Shown one piece after another: positions 26,279 through 35,036 of a stretch of DNA of 38,663 nucleotides. The DNA is taken from contig JABXHP010000182.1 in NCBI GenBank assembly GCA_013373575.1, positions 1 to 38,663 on the forward strand, written 5' to 3'. This DNA is from Oceanospirillaceae bacterium (lineage in GTDB: Bacteria > Pseudomonadota > Gammaproteobacteria > Pseudomonadales > Balneatricaceae). The position numbers and the translations under genes were made by a program. The notes beneath the pieces are model-generated. The model saw only the letters and a program-made list of their open reading frames with translations, made no database searches and was not told the origin of the DNA. Position 1 is the stretch's first letter. Each line of letters starts with the position of its first letter.

Positions 26279-27750
26279 AAAGCCTTCATGACATTCTTTA
26301 CTCTCTGCGTATCTCCTGGTCCATTGCTTTGATTTCCTGTGTGGACAGCGCAAAATTGCCGATCTAACGCTACTTGCAGATATTTATTTGAGTCCCTTTC
26401 TATTACTTTGACGAACATATCTTGAAAAATCGAATCATCATCGGTTGAGATGGATAGTTCTGTTCGAAGGGCATGATTCAGTTGGTTTATGAGATTTTTC
26501 ACTGAATTGAAGTCAAACGATCTTTTTTCCGAGCTAGAAGCTCTAGGTAACTTCCGATAGTAAATGTGAAGGCATTCATCAAATTCTGGCAAGGCTGCAC
26601 GACCCTCTGGGATTCTGACTTGGTCATAGCCGTTCAATTTTTGCTCCACAAGCAGGTAGTAGAGAGCAAATAACTGTGGTTTTAGAGTGAACCGCTGCCC
26701 ATAAATTTCGACACTTTTTTTCGCATAGATCAGTGATAGGACATCGTTACGTTTCACGGCATTTAGTGTCTCAATGAGGTCACCGCCCTGTATTTGATGT
26801 AGATGAACTATCAAGGGGATAAGCTTGCTCAGTGATTCCTCAGATTGCAGATCTTTGACTACTGTTAGCCCCTCATCTATTGAGAGTCCAGAATCTCTTA
26901 GCGTCCTGAATGCGTCTAACTGAAAGTCTTCTACTCCGTCTGCCAATCGAATAGCTCGATTGGGACTCAGCAGCTCGCTGTTAACAAAGTATTCATACCA
27001 TTTCGCCGAATATCCCCAACGTTCACGTGAAGAGATTAGTTCAGCTATTGTTTCATTCATTGAGTCTGGGGTTGTGAGAAGATAGTTGATCCATTCTTTA
27101 CCGAGACCGTCGACAAGGGTTGTTGCTGAATCCAAATCAAATCCGCGTGTATTCACAATATCTATGAGGGATTGCCTTAGAGGATCTCTGCTCAGAGATG
27201 TTTCAGCTTTCGAGTTCTGATGGTCATCATCGATTTTCTTGTTAGTTCGATTTTTGTGCGTATCGAATAGCACCACTAAGAGTGCCGATGCTAGCAACAA
27301 CAGCGGCACCGACGACTGGAGCTTTTCGGGTTTGGGCTTGTATAAGTAGACTACAGGTAGCTTTTGATTTTGACCAAATTGAACCTCGGACGAAAAATAT
27401 AGCTCTTCGTTATCGCCATTAGCTTGTTCAAAGTTGGTTTCAGAAATGCTCACTACTCGAATTGACGACACTGAAGGGAATAGTGCCTCTGACAAGGCCA
27501 AATCAATTGAAGCTTGGAGATTGATGTTGAAGCGCCTTGCAAGTGTCGCGTTTCCCGCTCTCTCATTCGAAGCGAACCACTCGAACTTAGCGCCATCCTC
27601 AATTGCTGGATTGATCGATTCCTCAATCGCGGATTCGATGTTTGCATTTAGGTTTGGTATGTAGAACAAGCTATACAGGAGAGAAACCACTACAAATGAT
27701 GTAGCTATGGATACCATCCATCTTAGAAGAAGGCGTGTCATTGTTCGCAA
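26266..27750 (-). CDS. Two-TM membrane protein with periplasmic domain and cytoplasmic C-terminal region
   Basis: This is a 494-aa protein. A first transmembrane helix (about 9-31, WMVSIATSFVVVSLLYSLFYI) and a second (about 148-165, VPLLLLASALLVVLFD) enclose a periplasmic domain of about 115 residues. Roughly 330 cytoplasmic residues follow. The cytoplasmic part is helical. One stretch (FTLKPQLFALYYLLVEQ) resembles the start of winged-helix modules seen at the ends of some sensor proteins, but I am not confident of that. Its start overlaps the upstream PhnD-like gene by 13 nt, so the two are translated together, suggesting a periplasmic sensor/anchored binding protein pair. No kinase, cyclase or ATPase motif is visible. 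I do not recognise the family. Confidence 0.7.
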   Translation of the reverse strand: MRTMTRLLLRWMVSIATSFVVVSLLYSLFYIPNLNANIESAIEESINPAIEDGAKFEWFASNERAGNATLARRFNINLQASIDLALSEALFPSVSSIRVVSISETNFEQANGDNEELYFSSEVQFGQNQKLPVVYLYKPKPEKLQSSVPLLLLASALLVVLFDTHKNRTNKKIDDDHQNSKAETSLSRDPLRQSLIDIVNTRGFDLDSATTLVDGLGKEWINYLLTTPDSMNETIAELISSRERWGYSAKWYEYFVNSELLSPNRAIRLADGVEDFQLDAFRTLRDSGLSIDEGLTVVKDLQSEESLSKLIPLIVHLHQIQGGDLIETLNAVKRNDVLSLIYAKKSVEIYGQRFTLKPQLFALYYLLVEQKLNGYDQVRIPEGRAALPEFDECLHIYYRKLPRASSSEKRSFDFNSVKNLINQLNHALRTELSISTDDDSIFQDMFVKVIERDSNKYLQVALDRQFCAVHTGNQSNGPGDTQRVKNVMKALGGF

Positions 27751-28580
27751 CTCCTAAGAATATTGATGTTCTGAAAATATCGGTCCTCAGTTATCGATGC
27801 CAGGCTCTCTAAAATTGACGTGTAGATGCACGTAATGGCATGGTCAAACGTAGTTGACTGAACGAACCATTGACTTCCAACTAAACCTTCTTGTATTTCC
27901 ATTTCTCGGAATTCTGGAAACTTCTCTCGATCAGTTTCATTCCAATACGATCCAATCACATCGACTTCTCCCGATGCGAGCGCACTACGGAGGCTTGCAT
28001 GGTTTGGATAGAGTCGCAGAGCAAGGTTTTCGGGCTTCAGTCCTATTGATCGGAAATAAGCTTTTGGAACTTTATGGCCAGAGCTGCTTTCTGCATTGGC
28101 GAGAATCCCAATTTTCATCTCGGGCAATCGATCGGGATCGGTGGCAGATTTAAAAATTAAGTATGCTTTATAGACGGCGTACTCGGCGATGGCTGTGTAG
28201 CCTGATGGTATCTTTTCAGTTCCCTCAAATAGGTGTCTTCGTCCAAACGCAAGATCCCATTCAAAATCTCGGATTGAGGCTTCTAGGTCAATTTCATTTA
28301 AAGCCCAGGTGTATGAAACATCGGCATATTTTTGCTGAACGCCGCCGCTAGCACACAGGGCGCTAATCAGAGCCTGTCCCCCCCTGATATTCTCTCCATA
28401 GACATGCATTGTCGCATCGCTTGCCCAGTTACCTGTGGAGCACGATATTTCGTTCACAGGGGCAACTTGTAATGCAACACGCTCAAGGGGAGGATGTTGG
28501 AATAGAAACCCAAAAAGGATAACGCCAGCTAGTCCACTTACGAAAACAATCGTTATGTGCTGTTTCAAATTCAGGCTCAT
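27738..28580 (-). CDS. PhnD-like periplasmic substrate-binding protein with N-terminal membrane anchor
   Basis: The 280-aa protein starts with a hydrophobic segment (ITIVFVSGLAGVILFGFLF) that acts as an uncleaved anchor or signal. The rest follows the phosphate/phosphonate ABC transporter binding-protein fold (PhnD, PF12974 as I recall). WDLAFGRRHLF and a hinge region come first, then the family signature SSSGHKVPKAYFRSIGL with LRSALASGEVDVIGSYW, where phosphonate-type ligands are bound. No permease or ATPase genes accompany it, so transport is unlikely. The overlapping next gene encodes a two-TM protein with its own periplasmic domain. Orphan PhnD-like proteins of this sort often serve as sensor inputs. 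It is transcribed divergently from the DUF4258 operon, 179 bp apart. Confidence 0.78.
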   Translation of the reverse strand: MSLNLKQHITIVFVSGLAGVILFGFLFQHPPLERVALQVAPVNEISCSTGNWASDATMHVYGENIRGGQALISALCASGGVQQKYADVSYTWALNEIDLEASIRDFEWDLAFGRRHLFEGTEKIPSGYTAIAEYAVYKAYLIFKSATDPDRLPEMKIGILANAESSSGHKVPKAYFRSIGLKPENLALRLYPNHASLRSALASGEVDVIGSYWNETDREKFPEFREMEIQEGLVGSQWFVQSTTFDHAITCIYTSILESLASITEDRYFQNINILRSCEQ

Positions 28581-28704
28581 TTTTATTTTAAAGTGCCAAT
28601 TGAAGAATAGCCTCTGCTGGCAAACAGTGCAATCGATTCCATTATGAGCATTAAGTAACTGATTGTATTGGGTTTATTAAGTTTTTTATCCGCAATGGAT
28701 TTAG

Positions 28705-28733
28705 TTGACGACCTCTCGGTACCGAATTGTTTT
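28705..28733 (+). promoter_or_regulatory. Possible promoter with a palindrome ahead of the DUF4258 operon
   Basis: TTGACG (28705-28710) could be a -35 element. A perfect palindrome TCGGTACCGA lies at 28716-28725, where a repressor would block a promoter. The -10 region (28728-28733, TGTTTT) is poor, so the promoter call is weak. The palindrome is real. Confidence 0.3.
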
Positions 28734-28759
28734 CATGAGCTCACACGATAGATGAGGAC

Positions 28760-29026
28760 ATGAAAATGTACACAGCACACGCAGTAGAAAGAATGAACCA
28801 GCGCGGAATAAGTAGCTCAGTAATAGATCTAGTGATCGATTGGGGGCGCTGCTTTATTAGTCATGGACGCGAGGTCTACTTCATTCCAAAAAAAATGATC
28901 AGAAAACTAAATGCTCAGGGTGTTCTTACTGTCGATCCTGAACGTTTGAAGGGTGTTTATGTCGTTGTTGGTAATGGGGAGATTGTTACTGTCGCGCACA
29001 AAGCCTCGAAGAGGTTCCGAGCATGA
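28760..29026 (+). CDS. DUF4258 domain protein
   Basis: This 88-aa protein reads as the DUF4258 pattern: HAVERMNQRGISSSVIDLVIDWG at the N-terminus, VYFIPKKMIRKL in the middle, and a final strand pair GVYVVVGNGEIVTVAHKASKRF. DUF4258 domains are short, related in size and fold style to RelE/HigB-type toxins, and have no established biochemical activity that I know of. It is the first gene of a plus-strand run. Its stop overlaps the next start by 4 nt (ATGA), which is the coupling usual for toxin-antitoxin pairs. The partner is not a known antitoxin type. Confidence 0.75.
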   Translation: MKMYTAHAVERMNQRGISSSVIDLVIDWGRCFISHGREVYFIPKKMIRKLNAQGVLTVDPERLKGVYVVVGNGEIVTVAHKASKRFRA

Positions 29027-29235
29027 ATCATCTTCGGATGGTGGGGGAGGCGCGTTTTTTTCTCGCCTCGCCCTTGATAGCAATAGCTAAGTTAAGCGCT
29101 TGGATAGCGACTAGGGTCGCGGGAGAGGATGTTATTTGCTTTGCCATGCGAGAGGCGACTCAAATCAATGAAGATAACCTTGCTGAAATCGCTAAAGAGA
29201 TAAATGAAATCGATAAATCTGAAAAAAGTGACTAA
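29023..29235 (+). CDS. Small protein coupled to the DUF4258 gene
   Basis: This is a 70-aa protein of unknown function starting in the ATGA overlap with the DUF4258 gene. Residues about 10-33 are hydrophobic with small residues (ARFFLASPLIAIAKLSAWIATRV) and could be a membrane-associated helix. The C-terminal half is acidic and helical (EIAKEINEIDKSEKSD). It has no DNA-binding motif of the usual antitoxin classes. The gap to the next gene is only 3 nt. Confidence 0.55.
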   Translation: MNHLRMVGEARFFLASPLIAIAKLSAWIATRVAGEDVICFAMREATQINEDNLAEIAKEINEIDKSEKSD

Positions 29236-29238
29236 AAA

Positions 29239-30099
29239 ATGAATACTTTCAAAGCAAAACTTACGAAACATGCCCAGCTAGATGCGATTCCGTTGAGATA
29301 CGGTGTGATTGCCGCTCCGATAATCACCCTAGAAGAGGCTCAGCGGGATGATATTTCGACTGAGAGGCAGAAGCCTGCAGAGATCTCGGCTGGGAATACC
29401 CACTACTTGGCTGATGCCTACGATGAGGGGGACAATTTCCTCTTTCGTGGTCGCTTCGTTCTCAAGGCTATTAATAGCGCCGAGGCTGACTACATCGTAA
29501 TTACTGTTCTAGCGATATCACAGAGTCATGCTGATAGGGCTGTTTCGGAGATTGTAAAAGCTCAGCGTGAATCGGGGGTTTGGAGTTCAGAATTCATCCG
29601 AGAAACCCTTCATCCGTTATACATTTCAGATCAGATTGGCGACAGCACTGAGCTGTTCAACAAATTGGTTGAGATGGTGTCTAGATCCGAGATTGAAGAT
29701 TCCCTAGCTGCGTTAGAACGTTTAGAGACCATCATTCTAGAACACGAAGATCGGGTACGAGAACTCGAACTAATCAACCACAAATACAGAGAGAAGATAT
29801 TTTCTCTAGAGCGGAACAAGCCAGGTTACGCCAATGAAGATCTAGAACTAACAGACGCTTTTACACTGTCTGCAGTCGATAAAATTTTCAGAACTAAACG
29901 AAATGGAGATCGGGTCGAATGCGTAAGGCTAATTTTTTCAGAGAGCGTGCCTGATCGAATAATGGATGTTGGTTTCGATCAGAATGGCGAAATTTTCTCT
30001 AAAGCGTCGGGGTTAGTGGGCTTGAAAGTGAAGACCGTGACGTGGAAGCCACATTCCTTCGCACCTATGAGGTGGTTTCGGGATGTATACCCAGCCTAA
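29239..30099 (+). CDS. Coiled-coil protein of unknown function
   Basis: This is a 286-aa cytoplasmic protein without a recognised family. An N-terminal mixed alpha/beta part of about 110 residues is followed by helical residues 130-195 with strong heptad character (DSLAALERLETIILEHEDR, VRELELINHKYREKIFSLE). The last third is beta-rich (VECVRLIFSESVPDRIMDVGF, then GLKVKTVTWKPHSF). The start at 29239 lies 3 nt after the preceding stop, so it belongs to the DUF4258 unit. It could be a scaffold or regulator. Nothing indicates enzymatic activity. Confidence 0.62.
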   Translation: MNTFKAKLTKHAQLDAIPLRYGVIAAPIITLEEAQRDDISTERQKPAEISAGNTHYLADAYDEGDNFLFRGRFVLKAINSAEADYIVITVLAISQSHADRAVSEIVKAQRESGVWSSEFIRETLHPLYISDQIGDSTELFNKLVEMVSRSEIEDSLAALERLETIILEHEDRVRELELINHKYREKIFSLERNKPGYANEDLELTDAFTLSAVDKIFRTKRNGDRVECVRLIFSESVPDRIMDVGFDQNGEIFSKASGLVGLKVKTVTWKPHSFAPMRWFRDVYPA

Positions 30100-30125
30100 A
30101 TCAACCACAAATGGAGGGTGGCTAT

Positions 30126-30596
30126 ATGCGCCGCAATCAGTTGTTGAGCCCGTTTTTATCGACATTTTTAACTTCAGGGATTCTGTTTTCGCAGTCAGTG
30201 GTCGCTGAAGTCTGGGTTGATGAGGATGGACACCAAATAGCAGTCATCGACGAATCTAGTGTTTCTATCTATGACTCAACAGGTTATTTCTACTTCGACG
30301 AGATGTTTCGTACTGCAGTTGCGAGGCGTCCCCTCAGATTTTGCTTTGGTTACGCAAGTGGAAAGGGTATTTCCTCTGATTGTTTGGAGGGCTTATCCTA
30401 TAGGCTTGGAACGAGTGACAAAGGACGCATTCGAGGCCTGTCCATAGACCTCAGACGCTACCCTTTTACTGTTGGTTCAATCAACAGAGCGCTCGAGTCT
30501 GGTCGGTACATAAAACTCTCCATTGACGACTATGCGCTGTACACGGCGGTAACGCTCCACAAGAGCTACAGGTTAAAGGAGGCGCTATATGAATAG
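30126..30596 (+). CDS. Small exported protein of unknown function
   Basis: From the ATG at 30126, 7 nt after GGAGGG, the gene encodes 156 aa. The frame is open further upstream, but those starts lack a ribosome-binding site or read into the SD itself. The N-terminus is a signal peptide (RRNQLLSPFLSTFLTSGILF, cleavage after VVA). The mature part is about 125 residues with two cysteines (RFCFGYASGKGISSDCLEG). It overlaps the start of the exported HNH nuclease gene by 8 nt. A partner or immunity role for that nuclease is possible by position only. Confidence 0.6.
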   Translation: MRRNQLLSPFLSTFLTSGILFSQSVVAEVWVDEDGHQIAVIDESSVSIYDSTGYFYFDEMFRTAVARRPLRFCFGYASGKGISSDCLEGLSYRLGTSDKGRIRGLSIDLRRYPFTVGSINRALESGRYIKLSIDDYALYTAVTLHKSYRLKEALYE

Positions 30597-31296
30597 CTTT
30601 CTTCGTGGCATTTTCACCCTGCTAGTGGTGTTTACGTATTCTGAAACCTCATTTTCGGAGACAGTAAAATATACGAATTCAGGCATATGCCATGAATCTA
30701 GGAGTGCTTACTACTCCAGGATAAAAAACTACATACCCTACGAATCGCTGAGTGAGTGCTTGAAAGCTGGCGGTCGCATGCCGCTACTGCCAGGTGGCTC
30801 TGAGATGGTTAGTGAAAATACATCCGAATACTCGCGGGAGAAATTTGGGCATGGTTGGGCTGACACGGATGGTGATTGTCAAAATACTCGAGCCGAAATC
30901 CTCATTAAAACTTCGACGAGTACGATTCAGTACAAAGATTTGGATAACTGCTCGGTAGTAAGAGGGCGTTGGATCAGTCCTTTTACCAGCCGTATTTATT
31001 TCGAAGCTTCGAAGTTGGATGTAGATCACCTTGTGCCCCTCAAATGGGCGTGGGATAGGGGAGCTAGTGCCTGGTCGCAGACTAAAAGAGAGGCTTTTGC
31101 AAACGATCCCAGAAACCTACTTGTCGTTGAAGCCAGTCTCAATAGATCGAAAGGCGCTAAAGGCGTAGACATGTGGCTGCCTCCAAAAAACAAGTGCCAG
31201 TACGCAGCACGTTTTGTAAGGGTTGCACTCGAATACGAGCTCGAGTTACCCCAGCACTACCCAGACATTGTGGGTACCCATTGTTCCAAAGGGTGA
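30589..31296 (+). CDS. Exported HNH-type nuclease (GmrSD C-terminal/DUF1524-like)
   Basis: This 235-aa protein has a signal peptide (FLRGIFTLLVVFTYSETSFS). The catalytic part carries the DUF1524-type HNH signature: LDVDHLVPLKWAWDRGAS with the catalytic His near 147, then FANDPRNLLVVEASLNRSKG with the paired Asn, and MWLPPKNKC. That order (DHxVPL...NL...NxxKG) is shared with small secreted nucleases. Several cysteines (ICHES, DGDCQNTR, DLDNCS, KNKCQY) fit disulfides in an extracytoplasmic enzyme. It would degrade DNA outside the cytoplasm, either for nutrients or against incoming DNA. It is the last gene of the DUF4258 run, ends 172 nt before the tnsA-upstream repeats, and overlaps the preceding exported-protein gene by 8 nt. 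Confidence 0.82.
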   Translation: MNSFLRGIFTLLVVFTYSETSFSETVKYTNSGICHESRSAYYSRIKNYIPYESLSECLKAGGRMPLLPGGSEMVSENTSEYSREKFGHGWADTDGDCQNTRAEILIKTSTSTIQYKDLDNCSVVRGRWISPFTSRIYFEASKLDVDHLVPLKWAWDRGASAWSQTKREAFANDPRNLLVVEASLNRSKGAKGVDMWLPPKNKCQYAARFVRVALEYELELPQHYPDIVGTHCSKG

Positions 31297-31467
31297 GTTA
31301 GGCTCCCTATGGACGAATTGAGAGAGCAACGGAATTTAAATTCTTTTTAATCACTCAATGGAGACCCTATTTTCCGTCCTTCTTTGTCCCCCCTTTCTTG
31401 AGCCCAGATTCGGGCTAAATTGTCCCATCTCTCCTTACTAATCTGATAGTTAGAGCAGACAATTTTA

Positions 31468-31539
31468 ATTCCCATTTTATGTTCAAAGATAGCTATTTTT
31501 ATTCCCGATTTAAGGTCAAAGATAGCGATTTTTATTCCT
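31468..31539 (+). repeat. 33-bp direct repeats upstream of tnsA
   Basis: Two copies of a 33-bp unit start at 31468 and 31501. Each reads ATTCCC-, then TCAAAGATAGC-ATTTTT, and a third copy begins at 31534. The spacing is exactly three helical turns. The second copy contains TTCCCGATTT, close to the end motif TTTCCGATTT, so it may bind the transposase. A -10-like TATAAT lies downstream at 31590-31595 without a good -35. The rest of 31297-31649 is A/T-rich and I see no gene in it. Control of the tns operon through these repeats is inference. Confidence 0.65.
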
Positions 31540-31676
31540 CCTTTTATTAATGTTATTTATAAGTAATATTAGTAAGTTATTGTAAACATTATAATTATTG
31601 ATTCGACTAAAGATGTATGGAACGGAATTGCCGAACTTGGATAAGGTGAGTGGCTCAAGTCGAGGAACGAGCAAAC

Positions 31677-32453
31677 ATGAACCAAGCAAACCAATCTAAG
31701 CCTTACCTGAAATCGAGCGCATCTGGAGCGTCAACGATGCGCTTTCCATGCTTCGAGGTATCGGGGGACGGTCGGCAGTGCCGTACGGTTGATCTGGCGG
31801 ATAAGGACAGCTATCAGCATCCAAACAAACATCTTCCGAAGTTGTTGGCAATGTGCTCAGGACACGGGCGGCGCATCCCTCAAGTCACAGTTGTGCGAGG
31901 ACAAAAGCTGTTTGCGAGCTCTCGTCCGAGCCATCGTGTCATGTTTGCAGAATCCTACACCGAACACTTACACCTGCTGGAGCTAGAAGCTGACCTTGCG
32001 GGAGTACTCTACTTTGATACACAGCCACTCTCCATTCTGGTGAGCGATAGGCGTTACACACCCGACATGCTTGTAGTGAAAGAGCACAGCGTGGTTCTTC
32101 AGGAAATCAAGGAGGCTTCTTTCAAGCAAACCCGCCAGTGGCTTGATCAATTCGAACGTCAGCGCAATCACTTTCGCGATCTTGGGTTTGATGACCTCGA
32201 GCTTAAACTCATCGATTGTTCCTCAATCCGCTATAAGAAGCTCTCGGCGCTGCATCGGTGGGCGAAGGAATTTTGTCCAGAGTTTCTTGAGACGATCCCA
32301 CAGGGCTATGCAGGCACAGTCAATGATCTATGGGGTGAATTCAATCGAGAGCCGAATGCACTTGGCAAAATCTATGCTTCGGTCTTTTTCGGCTTTCTGA
32401 AGTATGAGAGCACCGAAAGGTGCTGTCTTGATACCGTTGTCACCTTCGCTTAG
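31677..32453 (+). CDS. tnsA: TnsA transposase endonuclease subunit
   Basis: This is a protein of about 258 aa with the TnsA restriction-enzyme-like fold: ESYTEHLHLLELEADLAGVLYF, RRYTPDMLVV and VVLQEIKEA supply the catalytic E (near 95), D (near 129) and E-x-K (near 143-145). It cleaves the 5' strands at the element's ends, making transposition cut-and-paste. Tn7 TnsA is 273 aa, so this is full length. ATG 31677 is my choice. A GTG at 31650 is also open, and nothing decides strongly between them. It is the first of four tightly packed genes, 15 nt before tnsB. Confidence 0.9.
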   Translation: MNQANQSKPYLKSSASGASTMRFPCFEVSGDGRQCRTVDLADKDSYQHPNKHLPKLLAMCSGHGRRIPQVTVVRGQKLFASSRPSHRVMFAESYTEHLHLLELEADLAGVLYFDTQPLSILVSDRRYTPDMLVVKEHSVVLQEIKEASFKQTRQWLDQFERQRNHFRDLGFDDLELKLIDCSSIRYKKLSALHRWAKEFCPEFLETIPQGYAGTVNDLWGEFNREPNALGKIYASVFFGFLKYESTERCCLDTVVTFA

Positions 32454-32468
32454 TGCCAGGGATCTTCA

Positions 32469-34067
32469 GTGAACCAGCGTAAGGTTGAGCGACTAATGCC
32501 GTTCATTGTGGCATTAGAGCGGGAGCCCTTTAAGCGGTCGCATCTGCGGGTGAGGCACCTGATAGAGCGAGTCAGTGAGACGACAGGGATACATGCCGAC
32601 ATAAGCTCAAGTACTCTTATGAGGCTTCATGAAGCGTTTCTAGAAGATCCATTGGGACGAGCTCATAACTCGCCAAAGCGCGGCCCCTACACCTCTGAAC
32701 TGCAGATCGATCTCTTCGTTGAGATCGTTGATGACCTTTATCTTTGCAAGAAACCGCTTTCAGGTGCGGCGCTGTATGTGGAGTTTCGTAAGCTTTTGAA
32801 GCAGTTGCATCCCGATGAAAAGGCGATAAGTCGCTCAACGTTTTATGAGTGGCTTAATCAACTCGCCGTGTTCAAAGTTTTGAATGCTCAACAGGGCTTC
32901 AAGCAGGCTCGTGCAGAATTTCGTACGTCTAAATCCCGTATGTCTGATGTTGGCTTTCTAGAGCGCGCGGAGATTGATGCGGTACACATTTCTACCTGGA
33001 TTCTGGTGGACGGAGCCCCATCGATTGTTGATTTCATCTTATACATGATGATCGAAGTCAAAACTCGGATGATCATGGGCTACCACCTGCAGAGTGGTAA
33101 AGGCGAGACAGCTCCAGGATACCGAGAGTGTATACTCAATGGCATCGGGCAAAAGTCCAATCCTGACATTTGGCCCACCTGCGGTGTGCCAAGCATACTC
33201 GTTGGCGATGCGGCTCAGGCATTTTTGAGCAGATCTCTCAAAAAACTCACAACAACCGCTGGAATAACTCATCAAACGACTCCTGCAGCAAAGCCATACC
33301 ACAAACCCTTTATCGAGCGCTTTTTTGGAACGCTTCGCAAACAGTTTTGTTTACGCTGCGCAGGATACTTAGGCACCCTTGCGAACCCTAGTGGTATCAG
33401 TCGGGCGAAGCCACCGAAAGGTTTGTTAACACTTGATGAGTTCGAATCACAACTCTTCAGTTACATCACAAGTATCTACCATAAGAACCTTCATAGCGGA
33501 CTTGGTTGCTCGCCTGAGGAGGAGTGGAAACGCCAAGTTGCACTGATTGGAGAGATCAGCGAACCCCGTAATCTGGAAAAGCTAAAAACACTTAGATGTG
33601 AAGAGCACCAACGTGTGGTCAAACAGGGATCAGTTGTTGTTGAGAACATCTATTACTTTTGTCAGGAACTTCATGACCTTTTGCTGAAGGAAGGGCGTCA
33701 CCGCAACAAAAACGAGGTGACGGTTCTTATGGACGAAGAGGATCTTGCGACAGTCACTTTAGTCTACCTATCGCGGCAAGGAGAAGTTCAGTTTGAGGCG
33801 CAAGCAACCAATCCTGTTGTGCGGGGAATGAGCATGAAACGCTGGAAGTCTTTGACCAAGTACGAACAGATACATGGTCCAGAACCAGATCAACCATCAA
33901 CTTCGCAGACAAAGAAAAAGAAACGTAAACAACGGCGACCTGCTGTAAATACTGAGGAGCTCAATCGCCATAAAGGCGTGCTCAAACGACCGATAACCAA
34001 GTCCGCATCTCCAGATGGACCAAGTGTTAGCGATCTGATCGACGAGTTTATGAAAGAGGATAAGTAA
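32469..34067 (+). CDS. tnsB: TnsB-family DDE transposase
   Basis: This is a 532-aa retroviral-integrase-type transposase. Its catalytic triad is D170 (AEIDAVHI), D247 (LVGDAAQAF) and E283 (FIERFFGTLR). The last two are 35 residues apart between them, as expected. An N-terminal region (to about 150) contains HTH-like segments that should bind the end repeats. The tail ends in a basic, proline/lysine-rich region (KKKKRKQRR) and an acidic C-terminus that may contact TnsC. It is shorter than Tn7 TnsB (702 aa) and close in size to TniA. The start is GTG with AGGG before it. Its stop shares a base with the tnsC start (TAATG). Confidence 0.93.
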   Translation: MNQRKVERLMPFIVALEREPFKRSHLRVRHLIERVSETTGIHADISSSTLMRLHEAFLEDPLGRAHNSPKRGPYTSELQIDLFVEIVDDLYLCKKPLSGAALYVEFRKLLKQLHPDEKAISRSTFYEWLNQLAVFKVLNAQQGFKQARAEFRTSKSRMSDVGFLERAEIDAVHISTWILVDGAPSIVDFILYMMIEVKTRMIMGYHLQSGKGETAPGYRECILNGIGQKSNPDIWPTCGVPSILVGDAAQAFLSRSLKKLTTTAGITHQTTPAAKPYHKPFIERFFGTLRKQFCLRCAGYLGTLANPSGISRAKPPKGLLTLDEFESQLFSYITSIYHKNLHSGLGCSPEEEWKRQVALIGEISEPRNLEKLKTLRCEEHQRVVKQGSVVVENIYYFCQELHDLLLKEGRHRNKNEVTVLMDEEDLATVTLVYLSRQGEVQFEAQATNPVVRGMSMKRWKSLTKYEQIHGPEPDQPSTSQTKKKKRKQRRPAVNTEELNRHKGVLKRPITKSASPDGPSVSDLIDEFMKEDK

Positions 34068-35035
34068 TGAGCTTCCCCCCTGCCGAAATTGATGTCGAGG
34101 TTAGAGGTCGTAAAATATGTTCGTACCGACAATTTGATGCGGCACTCAATATGATACGCAAGTTGCATAGCCGTGTCGCAGATCGAAGGGGCACGGTAGG
34201 TTTTCTTATCGGTGATAGAGGTGTAGGAAAAACAACCGTTTTAGAAGCTTACATTATTGTGTACAACAGGGAACACCCACCTCAATTGGGTTCCAAATCG
34301 ATCATCAAAATTGAGTTCGTTGAGCAAACTTCCGTCAAGTCTCTGTACAAATCTATTATCGACGAGCTTGGAGGGCGGTACTCCCGAAACGCTACCCAGC
34401 ATGATTTGCAACTGATGGCAGAACGCCTCTTGATAAATCTGAAAACCTCACTGATTTTCATTGATGAGGCACAGAACCTTCTAACGGAAAAACCGAGTCA
34501 ACACAGAGCAATCTTCGACGCAATAAAGTCATTCACTAACAAAATTGATATTGCAGTCGTGCTATCAGGTTTGCCCGAGTGTATTGCGACTTTCAATAAC
34601 CTACCGAAAAAACGGCGAGATGTTGGGCATCGAGTGAGACATTGTTGCCACTTGACGGCATTTGGCTTTGAGGGATTGCAAGATTTCCACGCATACACCA
34701 CGAGTTTGCTGTCTGGTTACGATATGGATCCAGAATTCCTCTTGGTGAGCGAGTCGAAATGGTTTCTACTAGCGTTGTTCTATGCCTCCCAAGGTAATCA
34801 ATACGAACTAGATTCACTAATTCAGGAAGCACTCAGCTCAAAGTACTTCCGTGATGAAAAATTAACGTTGGACTGTTTCAGGGCTGGGTTTCAATACTAT
34901 CTTGATTCAATGTTTGATCTAAACCCAGACTATAAGCTCTTCGCCCGTGATGATAAACCATTTGATATGCCTTTAGAGGCACTGAAAGCAGCCCTCGAAC
35001 AACGTGAAAGGCTATCTCGGAAGCGGGGTAAATAG
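34067..35035 (+). CDS. tnsC: TnsC/TniB-like AAA+ transposition regulator
   Basis: This is a 322-aa AAA+ ATPase: Walker A GDRGVGKT at 49-56 and Walker B LIFIDEAQ near 129-136, followed by sensor-like VVLSGLPE. TnsC forms filaments or rings on DNA, connects the TniQ-bound target to TnsAB and enforces target immunity. It is much smaller than Tn7 TnsC (555 aa) and similar to TniB and to the TnsC of CRISPR-associated Tn7-like elements. The start overlaps the tnsB stop. Confidence 0.92.
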   Translation: MSFPPAEIDVEVRGRKICSYRQFDAALNMIRKLHSRVADRRGTVGFLIGDRGVGKTTVLEAYIIVYNREHPPQLGSKSIIKIEFVEQTSVKSLYKSIIDELGGRYSRNATQHDLQLMAERLLINLKTSLIFIDEAQNLLTEKPSQHRAIFDAIKSFTNKIDIAVVLSGLPECIATFNNLPKKRRDVGHRVRHCCHLTAFGFEGLQDFHAYTTSLLSGYDMDPEFLLVSESKWFLLALFYASQGNQYELDSLIQEALSSKYFRDEKLTLDCFRAGFQYYLDSMFDLNPDYKLFARDDKPFDMPLEALKAALEQRERLSRKRGK

Positions 35036-35036
35036 C

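Noticed and set aside
29043-29076. Inverted repeat GGCGAGGCG-like around a T run, terminator-like
   Set aside because: It lies inside a coding region and the T run is in the loop, not after the stem.
31789-31986. Second-frame protein inside tnsA
   Set aside because: It overlaps conserved TnsA coding sequence and has no SD.
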